DNA from: Gemmatimonadota bacterium
GTDB taxonomy: Bacteria; Gemmatimonadota; Gemmatimonadetes; Longimicrobiales; Gaopeijiaceae
Length of the DNA stretch: 64,000 bases
NCBI GenBank assembly: GCA_009838975.1
Contig: VXQO01000113.1
Location: 1-64,000 of the forward strand
Direction of reading: 5' to 3'
The notes below the pieces were generated by a model, which did no database searches, was not told the DNA's origin, and was given only the letters and a program-made list of their open reading frames with translations. Every line of letters begins with the position of its first letter. Position 1 is the stretch's first letter. The position numbers and the translations under genes are program-made. Shown here piece after piece: positions 7,288 through 15,537 of this stretch.

Positions 7288-10200
7288 CTAGCTTACGAGT
7301 CGGCGATCCTCGATCGGTTCAAGTCCCTCGCGGATGAGGATTTCGTTGAGCCGTCCGAGATCCCTCCTGATCACGATGTCCATCTCGGCCATCTGCTCGT
7401 CCAGCAGGGCCGAGAGGTGCTCGAAGACCTCGTACGACTGATCGGTCGGCCGGTTCTCTGACCCCTCGACCACGCCCAGCAGCGCGGCGAGCTTGTTGTT
7501 CAGCTTGATCGGGTAGTTCAGCGGATCCTGGTTGCTCTGGTTCTGGACCTGGTAGATCTCGGCTTCCACCACCCCCAGGTTCTCTTCGACGATCGCGGCC
7601 TGCGACTCGACCTCGCCATCGTCGGTCTGCTCGATCCGGTCCTCGATCTGGCTGTTGATGTCCCGCACCTTGATCACGGCCTCGTTCGCCTCCGAGACGC
7701 GGTCGCGGATCTGGATCGCCAGTTCGAAGCGCTCGCGCAGGTCGGCCACCGTCACGCCGGCGAGGTTGGGGTTGATCTGGATGTCGAAGTCGCGCGTCTG
7801 CGGGGAGCCGCCGTCGACCGTCATCCGCACCGTGTAGGTTCCCGGAACCGCGGTGGGACCCATGGGCCGCGCCGCCCACATGATCCGTCCGTCGAAATCC
7901 GTCCACGCCGGGTACCGCATGTCCCAGCGCAACGAGTGGGCCCCCTGCGCGACCGACGGGCCCCCTCCTCCTCCACCCCCGAAGAATGCCGCGAAGGGAT
8001 TCTCCTCCTCTTCCTCCTCCTCGTCGCCCGCGACGGCCTCCCAGCTGCGGATCACGTCGCCGGCTCCGTCCATGACCTCGAAGGTCACGCTCTCGGCGTC
8101 CTCGGCCAGGTAATATTGGAACTGCGCGCCCTGGTCGACACCCCGAACCGGGTCGATGGGCTCGAAGAGCCACGCTCCGGCGGCGGCGACCTCGTCGGTC
8201 ATCTGCCGCAGCGGGCCGATGTTCTCGAGCACCCAGAAGGAGCGGCCGTGCGTCGCGATGACCACGTCGTTCTCCTCGACCACGAGGTCGGAGATCTGCA
8301 ACACGGGCAGGTTGAGCGACAGAGGCTGCCATTGTGCGCCGTCGTCGAACGAGACGTACACGGTGCGCTCCGAGGCGGCGAAGAGGAGCCCGGGGCGCGC
8401 CGGATCCTCGCGGGTGGCGCGGATGAAGTCGTCCCCGGGGATCCCGTCGACGATCTTCGTCCAGGACTGCCCGTAGTCGTCGGTCTTCCAGATGTAGGGG
8501 GCACGATCGTCGTCCACGAGGTAGCGGATGCCCGACACATACGCCTTGCCTCGCGTCGTCGGGGACGCCTCGATGGTGTTGATGCGCACGAAGTCGGGAG
8601 CGTCGGGCGGTGTGACGTCCGTCCAGTTGAGGCCGCCGTCGCGGGTAACGTGCACGAGGCCGTCATCCGAGCCCGCCCAGATCACCTCCGCGTCATGGTA
8701 GGAAGGGGCGATCGCGAAGACGGTGCCGTACGTCTCCACGCCCGTCTGGTCCCTGGTGATCGGGCCGCCGGAGGGTCCCATCGTCATCGGGTCGGCGCGG
8801 GTCAGGTCCGGGCTGAGCTGCTCCCAGCTCTGTCCCTCGTTCGTGGTCTTCCACACCTTCTGCGTGCCGGTGTACAGCACATTGGGGTCGTGGTGCGAGA
8901 AGACGATCGGGAACGTCCATTGCACCCGCTCGATCAGGTCCTCCGACGACTGCCCCATGGGGTTCTCGGGCCAGACATTGACCGCACGGGTCGCACCCGT
9001 CTTCATGTCGAAGCGGGACAGCGCACCGCCGTAGCAGCCCGCGTAGAAGACGTCGAGGTCGATCGGGTTGGGGGCCACGTAGCCGCTCTCGCAGCCGCCG
9101 ACCGCGTAGTACCAGGCACGGTTTCCGGGGCCGCGGGCCGACATCTGGTTCCACCCGCGCACCGGAATGCACGCGGTCGAGTTGTCCTGCTGCCCGCCGC
9201 AGATGTGGTAGGGCGTGTGCTCGGTGGTGATCACACGGTAGAACTGGGCGGTGGAATAGTCCTGGTCGGTCCACGATTCGCCGCCATTCATGGTGACGTT
9301 GGCGCCGCCGTCGTTGGCGTTGATCATCCGGTCCGAGTCGCTCGGCGCGATCCACAGGTCGTGGTTGTCCCCGTGGGGCACCGGGATGCCGCGCGGGAAG
9401 GTCTCGCCGCCGTCCCGCGACCGGTAGAGTCCCGTGTTCAGGGCGTACATCACGTCCTCGTCGTTGGGATCGGCGTAGATGCGCGTGTAGTAGAAGGCGC
9501 GCTGCCGCAGCTTGCGCTCCTCGTTCACCCGCTCCCAGCTCGCAGCCGCGTCGTCGGAGCGCCACACGCCGCCGTCCGGCTCGTGCTCGACCAGCACCCA
9601 CACACGGTTCGGGTTCGCCGGCGATACGGCCACCCCGATCTTCCCCACCGGTCCCTCCGAGAGGCCGATATTGGCGGTGATCTCGGCCCAATTCTCCCCG
9701 CCGTCCGTGGATTTGTAGAGACCGCTGTCCTCGCCCCCGGAAGACATCCCCCAGGATCGGCGCCATGCCTCCCAGATCGCGGCGTAGATGACATCGGGGT
9801 TCGTGACGTCCACGCTGATGTCCACGCCCCCCGCCCTGTCGCTCTTGTAGAGCACATTCCGCCAGGTCGCGCCGCCGTCGGTGGTCTTGAAGATGCCGCG
9901 TTCGGCGTTGTCGGCGGAGTGCTTCCCGAAGGCAGCCACCCAGGCGATGTCGCAGTTTTCGGGGTGGATGCGGATGCGCGCGATGTTCTGTGTTTCGGTC
10001 AGCCCGATGTGCTCCCAGGTCTCGCCCGCGTCGGTGGACTTGTAGGCCCCGTCACCCTGCTGGATATTGCCGCGGATCTGCGTCTCGCCGGTCCCCATGT
10101 AGACGATGTCGGGGTTGCTCTCGCAGACCTGCACCGCGCCGATCGACGCGCTGTTCATCTGGCCGTCGGTGACCGGGTCCCAGTTGAGCCCGCCGTCTGT

Positions 10201-10440
10201 TGTCTTCCAGAGCCCCCCGCCGGTCGTGCCCATGAAGTACTCGAAGGGTCGGGCGTCCGATCCCGCGGCCGCGATGGAGCGACCGCCGCGGGGCGGGCCG
10301 ACGTTGCGCCATTCGAGCGAGCCCCAGAGGGCTTCGTCGTAGGCCTGCTGGGCGTGGGTGGGGACCGGAGAGTGGGCGGTGGCCGCGAGAAGGGATGCGG
10401 CCAAGGTGAACACGGGTACGAAGCGAAACGGATGCCGCAT
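7288..10440 (-). CDS. Secreted sortilin/VPS10-like BNR-repeat beta-propeller protein
   Basis: About 1050 residues. A signal peptide (FTLAASLLAATAHS, cleavage near THAQ) is followed by a long propeller with repeated Asp-boxes: STDAGETW, TTDGGATW, STDGGENW, TRDGGLNW, and the degenerate TTNEGQSW. These are the BNR/sortilin signature shared with sialidase-like and xyloglucanase-like folds. After the propeller come a run of seven glutamates, a run of seven glycines, an immunoglobulin-like stretch and a helical C-terminal region of about 150 residues. This architecture is often annotated 'glycosyl hydrolase' but no catalytic residues for a specific glycosidase can be assigned. The ATG at 10440 is chosen over upstream ATGs because AGGAG lies about nine bases before it and a signal peptide follows at once. 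Confidence 0.85.
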   Translation of the reverse strand: MRHPFRFVPVFTLAASLLAATAHSPVPTHAQQAYDEALWGSLEWRNVGPPRGGRSIAAAGSDARPFEYFMGTTGGGLWKTTDGGLNWDPVTDGQMNSASIGAVQVCESNPDIVYMGTGETQIRGNIQQGDGAYKSTDAGETWEHIGLTETQNIARIRIHPENCDIAWVAAFGKHSADNAERGIFKTTDGGATWRNVLYKSDRAGGVDISVDVTNPDVIYAAIWEAWRRSWGMSSGGEDSGLYKSTDGGENWAEITANIGLSEGPVGKIGVAVSPANPNRVWVLVEHEPDGGVWRSDDAAASWERVNEERKLRQRAFYYTRIYADPNDEDVMYALNTGLYRSRDGGETFPRGIPVPHGDNHDLWIAPSDSDRMINANDGGANVTMNGGESWTDQDYSTAQFYRVITTEHTPYHICGGQQDNSTACIPVRGWNQMSARGPGNRAWYYAVGGCESGYVAPNPIDLDVFYAGCYGGALSRFDMKTGATRAVNVWPENPMGQSSEDLIERVQWTFPIVFSHHDPNVLYTGTQKVWKTTNEGQSWEQLSPDLTRADPMTMGPSGGPITRDQTGVETYGTVFAIAPSYHDAEVIWAGSDDGLVHVTRDGGLNWTDVTPPDAPDFVRINTIEASPTTRGKAYVSGIRYLVDDDRAPYIWKTDDYGQSWTKIVDGIPGDDFIRATREDPARPGLLFAASERTVYVSFDDGAQWQPLSLNLPVLQISDLVVEENDVVIATHGRSFWVLENIGPLRQMTDEVAAAGAWLFEPIDPVRGVDQGAQFQYYLAEDAESVTFEVMDGAGDVIRSWEAVAGDEEEEEEENPFAAFFGGGGGGGPSVAQGAHSLRWDMRYPAWTDFDGRIMWAARPMGPTAVPGTYTVRMTVDGGSPQTRDFDIQINPNLAGVTVADLRERFELAIQIRDRVSEANEAVIKVRDINSQIEDRIEQTDDGEVESQAAIVEENLGVVEAEIYQVQNQSNQDPLNYPIKLNNKLAALLGVVEGSENRPTDQSYEVFEHLSALLDEQMAEMDIVIRRDLGRLNEILIREGLEPIEDRRLVS

Positions 10441-10584
10441 GTGGCGACTTCTCCTGTGCATGGAATGGGTGTTGGCAACGGAGTCCCGACTGGTGGGATT
10501 GAACCGGGACTTCGATCCGTGAACCATAGACCCGAGAAACGGGTGGATCAAGAACTGACCCGAGTCACTTCCCTTACCGGCGGG

Positions 10585-11076
10585 TCAGCCCGCGCGCTTC
10601 AACTCCCCAATGGCCTGCAAAACCTGGCGATGGTTGTCGCGCATATCGACCCTCACGGACTCGATTCGCGCCTCCAGGTGCTCTTCCGCGTTCGCGCGCC
10701 GGGCGTCCACGCGATCGATGCGCGCGTGCACCTGGTCAAATCGGGTGTCCATGTCCGTCTTCAGGTCGCCGATCCGGTCGTCCACCTGGCCGAATCGGGC
10801 GTCCATGTCCATCTTCAGGTCGCCGATCCGACCATCCACCTGGCCGAATCGGCCGCCCATGTCCGTCTTCAGGTCGCCCATCCGTCCGCCGAGCCCCGCA
10901 ATCTGGGCACCCAGCGCTGCGATACTCGTGTCCACATGCTTCAGGTCGTTCTCGCGAAGGGTTTTGAACTCCTGCCGCAGATCCTCCATCTCGGCCTTCA
11001 TCGCCCTCCAAAGCGCAATCAGCACCGACACCAGCGTGGCGAAGCCCGCCACCATGCCGAGATCCGTTCCAGTCAT
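10585..11076 (-). CDS. Membrane-anchored coiled-coil protein with 18-residue repeats
   Basis: A 163-residue protein with one N-terminal membrane segment (LGMVAGFATLVSVLIALW) followed by a long helical, charged region built from near-identical 18-residue units of the type DARFGQVDDRIGDLKTDM. The unit is repeated about three times plus diverged copies and should form an extended coiled coil. The ATG has a strong GGAGGAAGG ribosome-binding site. Similar small repeat coiled-coil proteins exist in many bacteria without known function; a scaffold or sensor role is only a guess. Confidence 0.7.
   Translation of the reverse strand: MTGTDLGMVAGFATLVSVLIALWRAMKAEMEDLRQEFKTLRENDLKHVDTSIAALGAQIAGLGGRMGDLKTDMGGRFGQVDGRIGDLKMDMDARFGQVDDRIGDLKTDMDTRFDQVHARIDRVDARRANAEEHLEARIESVRVDMRDNHRQVLQAIGELKRAG
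10735..10884. repeat. 54-bp in-frame tandem repeat
   Basis: Units beginning gtccgtcttcaggtcgcc (10753), gtccatcttcaggtcgcc (10807) and gtccgtcttcaggtcgcc (10861) are exactly 54 bp apart and nearly identical, with a diverged partial copy before. They encode the 18-residue coiled-coil repeats of the gene at 10585-11076; the period is divisible by three, so copy-number change would keep the frame. Confidence 0.85.
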
Positions 11077-11249
11077 CCTTCCTCCGTTGCCCTGTCGGGC
11101 ATCCTGTCACATCGCGGCCAAATTGTCAAGGCGGCCTTCGACAGCTCCAAGGCGCCCAGAACGATCCCGATAACGATGTGTCCGATCGATGGGCGAAAGA
11201 ATGGCTGGATGGGACCGAACGGGCCGTGCCGGCAAGGCCGGCGTTTCGG

Positions 11250-13127
11250 TCAGCGTGATCCGGTAACCAGGTCCAGCGTACGGAAGGGCGATTCCGGGTC
11301 GATTGTGAATACGATGACCCGGTCGGGGTGCAGGTCCGTGAAGCTGAGCGCGTTTTGAATCGCGTCACGATCGACCGCTTCTTCTTCCCCGAACACCAGC
11401 ATCTGCAGCTGAAGGTCAACGGGCAACCAGCACACCCGGTAGAACCCCGAGGAACTGGTCCTCGCCTCTGTCCTCGTTCGCAGCGTGTCGAAGTCCGCGC
11501 CGATCAACTCCGGCAGGCGTGTCGGATCGACGGCGTTCGTCACGGTGTACACCCTGGCCCCTTCCGTCGGGGTTCCCTCCGGGTCGGTGACCCTTCCGGT
11601 GACGATGCCGCGCCGCCACACGAGTTGGCTGCCGGCGATCAGCGTAGGAGACGTTGGTTCTTCGTTGCCGCAGATGTCGTCGAAGACCTCTCGCAGCGGC
11701 GGCAATTCGAAGTCGACGCGAACCGGGTTGGGGGATCGGGGTCCGACCTCCACGTCGGTCGGGTCCAGTTGATACCACAGTTGCTCCAGCACGGGGTGCG
11801 TGGCGTGAATGGAGTACTCGCCCTCACCCATATGTGTAAGTTCGAAAGCGCCGACGGAGTCCGTCACGGCTTCGGCTCCTGAGCCGGCGACGAATACTCG
11901 GGCTCCAGGCGCACCGACCCCCAGCGAGTCGACGACCGATCCGGTCACGCTATATCCCGGACTACCTACGAAGACTACCCCCTCGTCTCCGTAGGCCCGC
12001 AGCACCTCGCCGCGCTCGACCGCTACACCATCGAGCGAAGCTGTCAACCGGCCGGTCAGGGGATGGGTCGTCTCGCCAGCCGTGAACATGCGAATGTGCC
12101 AGGAGGTCACGATCCACGTGCCATTGGGCAAGGCCTGGAACTCGACTCTGCCCCCCGGTTCGGCATCCATCAGCCAGGGCGGTACGCCCAGGTTGACGTA
12201 CTGGAAGTCGAGCCACCGCAAACGCGCCGTGGCGGCATCAAGCCACATGGTGCCGCTGATTTCGGGCACCTCCCGCCCGGGCACCGGCTCGAAATCCAGC
12301 CCGACAAAGCCGATCACCCCTGCACCGTCGCCGCGGATTCGGAAGCAGTGCGTGTCGAGGAACGAATCGGCAAGGAGGACGCCGGCGTCGGGCGCCCAGA
12401 ACATCGACTGCTCCGCGGAAAAGCGGGCAAAGCCGCCCGCCACAAGGGAGTCCGCCGAGCGGGCAATGTAGGGCGTTGCCACGAGCGCCTGTGCACGAAC
12501 TCGATCCTCGGACTCCACTCTCCGGCCGTCCCTGTCCAGTTGCCGACTGATCCTGAGCATGTCGTACTCATACATGCCGCGATCCTGAGTCCAGGCGGTC
12601 GCGGCCAGCGCTTTCCGGGCTTCTTCCCACACGGTGGCGATCGCCGCGCCCTCTTCGGGCCGCACCTCGCATCGGCGCTCAGCTACCGCGTCGATGCCCT
12701 CGAGCGAGACCGCTTCCACCGGTGCCACCATATCAAGCGTGAGCGTTTCGCCAGCCGCAAGGCGGAAATACTCGGTATAGGTGGTCGCGTATCCGATCCG
12801 GTCTCCACGGAGCCGATATTCACCTGGCGCGGGTGCGCGCAAATCGAACACGCCGCTGGCGCTCCGCGTCAGCGCCTGCTCGATCTCGACGCCACTTCGG
12901 TCGATCAGCGTCACCATGGCGCCACCGATCCCGGCGGCGTTCCCGGCATCGACGAGTCTCCCGCGGACCACCTGGGCGGCGGCGGGTTGGAACGCCGCTG
13001 CGGTGGCCAGAAGTAACGCCAGTACGAACGCGGAGCGGGATAGAAGAAGGACCTGCGCAGGTCGTAGAGTATTCACCCTGTCGGGCCCGGAGGACCCCTG
13101 CATTCGGGTCGCCCCGGACGCAGACAC
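11250..13127 (-). CDS. Exported carboxypeptidase-regulatory-like domain protein
   Basis: A 625-residue secreted protein. The signal peptide (SAFVLALLLATAAAF, cleavage near AAAQ) is followed by a carboxypeptidase regulatory-like domain (VVRGRLVDAGNAAGIGGAM..., about 53-130), a central region of about 250 residues with no recognised fold, and two more regulatory-like beta-sandwich domains (VTGSVVDSLGVGAPGARV about 385-450 and VTGRVTDPEGTPTEGARV about 510-580). Such domains sit at the N-terminus of TonB receptors and in cell-surface proteins. A GTG start at 13127 has GGAAG just upstream; it begins 12 nt after the preceding lipoprotein gene, so the three downstream genes of this cluster form one unit. 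Confidence 0.75.
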   Translation of the reverse strand: MSASGATRMQGSSGPDRVNTLRPAQVLLLSRSAFVLALLLATAAAFQPAAAQVVRGRLVDAGNAAGIGGAMVTLIDRSGVEIEQALTRSASGVFDLRAPAPGEYRLRGDRIGYATTYTEYFRLAAGETLTLDMVAPVEAVSLEGIDAVAERRCEVRPEEGAAIATVWEEARKALAATAWTQDRGMYEYDMLRISRQLDRDGRRVESEDRVRAQALVATPYIARSADSLVAGGFARFSAEQSMFWAPDAGVLLADSFLDTHCFRIRGDGAGVIGFVGLDFEPVPGREVPEISGTMWLDAATARLRWLDFQYVNLGVPPWLMDAEPGGRVEFQALPNGTWIVTSWHIRMFTAGETTHPLTGRLTASLDGVAVERGEVLRAYGDEGVVFVGSPGYSVTGSVVDSLGVGAPGARVFVAGSGAEAVTDSVGAFELTHMGEGEYSIHATHPVLEQLWYQLDPTDVEVGPRSPNPVRVDFELPPLREVFDDICGNEEPTSPTLIAGSQLVWRRGIVTGRVTDPEGTPTEGARVYTVTNAVDPTRLPELIGADFDTLRTRTEARTSSSGFYRVCWLPVDLQLQMLVFGEEEAVDRDAIQNALSFTDLHPDRVIVFTIDPESPFRTLDLVTGSR

Positions 13128-13139
13128 GCCCGCTTCCCG

Positions 13140-13637
13140 CTACCTGCCGATCGGCACGCGGAAAATGGGAATCAGTGCCCCGGTGGGCAGGCCGTTATCG
13201 GGGTTCTCTTCGTTCGAGCCACCCGTAACGACCTGGTTGATTACCATCGCGACTCCGGACGCCGCCAACACACCCAGGACACCGCTGCGCCATGCGGAGA
13301 GCTCACGGATCGCCAGCTCCTCCAGCCCACTCCTTGGTATTACCAGGGACTGCCTGAGTTGCCGAGATCCGGACACGGCCGATTGCGCCCTGAAGGTCAC
13401 TACCGAGACGACGACCGAGTCGTCCGTGACGCCCACCAGCCGCCCCTCGACGGATCGAGCCAGCTCCCCGGTCTGACGGCCCAGGCGCAACGCCTCTTCG
13501 TCGGTCACCGTGGCGCGAATATCGGCGCCGACCGATGGAGTGCCCTGTACGGGGGCGAAGGTATAGCAACCGCTCGCAATGTAGAGTGCTGTCATCGCGA
13601 GCGATGCGGAGCCAAACCGTCGAATCGTCCGTTTCAT
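13140..13637 (-). CDS. Predicted lipoprotein, unknown function
   Basis: A 165-residue protein with a lipobox IASGC at about residue 24 and therefore probably membrane-anchored outside the cytoplasm. The mature part has a region rich in beta-strand-like residues (EGRLVGVTDDSVVVSVVTF), then a short hydrophobic segment (GVLGVLAASGVAMVINQVV, about 120-138). It starts 4 nt after the stop of the neighbouring lipoprotein gene and is followed 12 nt later by the regulatory-like protein, suggesting a common function with the SusCD-like pair. No family recognised. Confidence 0.65.
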   Translation of the reverse strand: MKRTIRRFGSASLAMTALYIASGCYTFAPVQGTPSVGADIRATVTDEEALRLGRQTGELARSVEGRLVGVTDDSVVVSVVTFRAQSAVSGSRQLRQSLVIPRSGLEELAIRELSAWRSGVLGVLAASGVAMVINQVVTGGSNEENPDNGLPTGALIPIFRVPIGR

Positions 13638-13641
13638 GGGC

Positions 13642-14076
13642 TCAGAGCAGTTCGAAGTCCTGAAGGATTTGCTGGTTGAAGAGATAAATGTAGCGAACGG
13701 GGTCGTCGACCAGGACGATCACGGTCTTGTCGTAGTCCAGGTCGCCGTCGAGCAGGATCCTCATGCGCACCATGACGGAGCTCGAGTCGGGGGCGAATCC
13801 CATCAGGAGAAACCGTTGCTCGTCCTTGATGTTCCAGCTCTGATCGAACGGAAACGATGCGATCGTGGTATCCGAATCGAAGACTTGCACGCCCGTTTCA
13901 CCGAACTCGTTGGTCGTCTGAACGAACTGGGTGGAGGTGATGAGCATCAGCGCGTCATCGTCGCTTTCGATCATGACACGTACGAATTCGGGACTGGGGT
14001 CGTCCAGCCAGTCACAGGCCCCCGTGGCCAACACGAGCAGCAGGAAGGCCCCACCGGCAAGCCACTGTCTTTTCAT
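13642..14076 (-). CDS. Small predicted lipoprotein, unknown function
   Basis: 144 residues; basic N-terminus, hydrophobic stretch and lipobox ATGAC at about residue 20. The mature part is acidic and rich in beta-strand-like patterns (VRVMIESDDDALMLITST, VMVRMRILLDGD). It is the first gene after the SusD-like gene and a strong hairpin, and heads a tight three-gene unit. No family recognised. Confidence 0.65.
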   Translation of the reverse strand: MKRQWLAGGAFLLLVLATGACDWLDDPSPEFVRVMIESDDDALMLITSTQFVQTTNEFGETGVQVFDSDTTIASFPFDQSWNIKDEQRFLLMGFAPDSSSVMVRMRILLDGDLDYDKTVIVLVDDPVRYIYLFNQQILQDFELL

Positions 14077-14111
14077 GTCCCAGGAAACTCCACGCCGTTG
14101 ATGTGTGAACC

Positions 14112-14147
14112 GACGGGGTCCAGGAGCCTAAGCCCCTGGACCCCGTC
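14112..14147 (-). terminator. Strong hairpin after the SusC-SusD pair
   Basis: GACGGGGTCCAGG and CCTGGACCCCGTC form a perfect 13-bp stem with a 10-nt loop, 45 nt after the SusD-like stop codon. There is no T-run, so it may stabilise or attenuate rather than fully terminate before the lipoprotein genes. Confidence 0.6.
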
Positions 14148-14192
14148 CAAACAGCCCTCAGACAGCTGGCTGCCCTGCCTCGTCAAACCCCT

Positions 14193-15518
14193 CTAGTTCG
14201 AGCAGGGGTGCAACGCGTTGTCCGGGTGATGGCAGTTCGCCAGGATCTCGATCCTGGTGATCGGCAACATCGTTCCCGGCCTGCTCGCCGCCGGAGAGCC
14301 CGCGAGCCAGTTCATGCTCGACGACCCGAACCGATAGTGGTCCTGGAGCCGCTTGTACTGCAGGAACAGGTTCACACGCCGTTCGTGCTGGAGCATGTCG
14401 ATTCCGGGGATCTGACCCGAGTATGCGGTCAGCCCGTCGAGCCCTTCACGGATCATGTTGATGTGATCGGTGAACGCGCCCATGTCGCCGCCAGCCAGGG
14501 CGGACTCGGCCAGCATGAGTCGCAGGCCGCGTTCGCTCACAACCGTGAGGGGCGAATAGCCCTCACCACCGAGAAACTCGCTCACCCTCGCCATGTAGCG
14601 TGTGTCCAAAGCCCCTTCGATGGGGTCCATCAGGTTGTGGCCCGTAATGTCGGTCGGGTCCGATTCGCTCTGCGTCGCATATTCCGGACCGATCTGCAGT
14701 TCACCGCGCTGGTTGACCTGCCAGGACAGGTTGTTGCTCACCGTTGCGCCGCTGTAGCCGAACCGGTAGGCCCAATCTGTGCCTGCAACCGAACCGAGCA
14801 CCGCCGCCGCATCGCTGTTGGCGTTGGCGTCGTTGATCAGCGGGTTGCCGGGTGTCGAGCCCGGTGGGTTCAGGAGTCCCCATATGGCCCGCTGGTGGTA
14901 GGCCTGGGCACGTGCAGCCTGCGCCCTCATCGCCGTTTCTCCACCGCCCGCCATCGCGGTGCTGAAGAAGGCGATCGCCTGGTCGAAGACCGTAGCCATG
15001 TTGTCGGGACCGATAAGGGGACCCGGCTCGGTTCGGTCACTGAAGGCGAAATCGTCGAACATCTGTGCAATGGCCGCGTATGCGACACCAGCGTACAGAT
15101 TTGCACGAGCCAGGTCGCTTTGCAACGCCGAATTGCCGGCGTTTTCGGCCACGTGGCCCTCCAGCAACTGCACGGCGAACTGGGTCATCCAGCGTGCCTG
15201 TGCGATACCGGGAAAGGCTCCGTCGGCGAACTCGTTGCCCGGATTGTCGGGCGTGCCCTGGTCCAGTTCGTTCCAGGCGTCACGCGACCCGATCCAGGTG
15301 ATCTCGTCACCAACCGTGGAGAACGGAGCATAGATGCCCCCGATGCCACTGGCGGTAAGTGCCTGGGCGCCGTTCACGGCCGCGGATGCTGCTTCGACCT
15401 TCTCGATGTCTTCTTGCACCAACGCGTTCGGGTTGTCGACCTCCAGGAGGTCACAAGCCCCGAAGAGCATGGCCGTCCCGAACACCGTCAGGATAGACCT
15501 TGAAGTCTTGATCGTCAT
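14193..15518 (-). CDS. SusD/RagB-like outer-membrane lipoprotein
   Basis: 441 residues with a lipobox-type N-terminus (FGACDLLEVDNPN; cysteine near residue 22), the usual start of SusD-like nutrient-binding lipoproteins. The helical middle (for example QARAYHQRAIWGLLNPPG) and the C-terminal segment ending in a typical HERRVNLFLQYKRLQDHYRFG stretch (helical, with the conserved E-R-x-x-x-F core) support the call. In Bacteroidota SusD caps the SusC channel and captures glycans or peptides on the cell surface; here the gene lies 19 nt behind the SusC-like gene with an AAGGAG ribosome-binding site, so the two should form one complex. It is shorter than typical SusD (500-600 aa). Substrate unknown. 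Confidence 0.85.
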   Translation of the reverse strand: MTIKTSRSILTVFGTAMLFGACDLLEVDNPNALVQEDIEKVEAASAAVNGAQALTASGIGGIYAPFSTVGDEITWIGSRDAWNELDQGTPDNPGNEFADGAFPGIAQARWMTQFAVQLLEGHVAENAGNSALQSDLARANLYAGVAYAAIAQMFDDFAFSDRTEPGPLIGPDNMATVFDQAIAFFSTAMAGGGETAMRAQAARAQAYHQRAIWGLLNPPGSTPGNPLINDANANSDAAAVLGSVAGTDWAYRFGYSGATVSNNLSWQVNQRGELQIGPEYATQSESDPTDITGHNLMDPIEGALDTRYMARVSEFLGGEGYSPLTVVSERGLRLMLAESALAGGDMGAFTDHINMIREGLDGLTAYSGQIPGIDMLQHERRVNLFLQYKRLQDHYRFGSSSMNWLAGSPAASRPGTMLPITRIEILANCHHPDNALHPCSN

Positions 15519-15537
15519 TCTCGTTGGTCTCCTTTCT

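Noticed and set aside
10485-10535. tRNA-like T-arm (GGTTCAATCCCACC on the minus strand)
   Set aside because: No acceptor, D-arm or anticodon arm can be folded around it.
10735-10884. CRISPR-like spacing of 54-bp repeats
   Set aside because: Whole unit is repeated without variable spacers and is in frame within a coding gene.
7936-11358. 1140-aa plus-strand ORF opposite the sortilin-like gene
   Set aside because: Antisense shadow produced by high GC; no ribosome-binding site, no domain pattern, composition dominated by Arg/Gly/Val/His typical of reverse frames.
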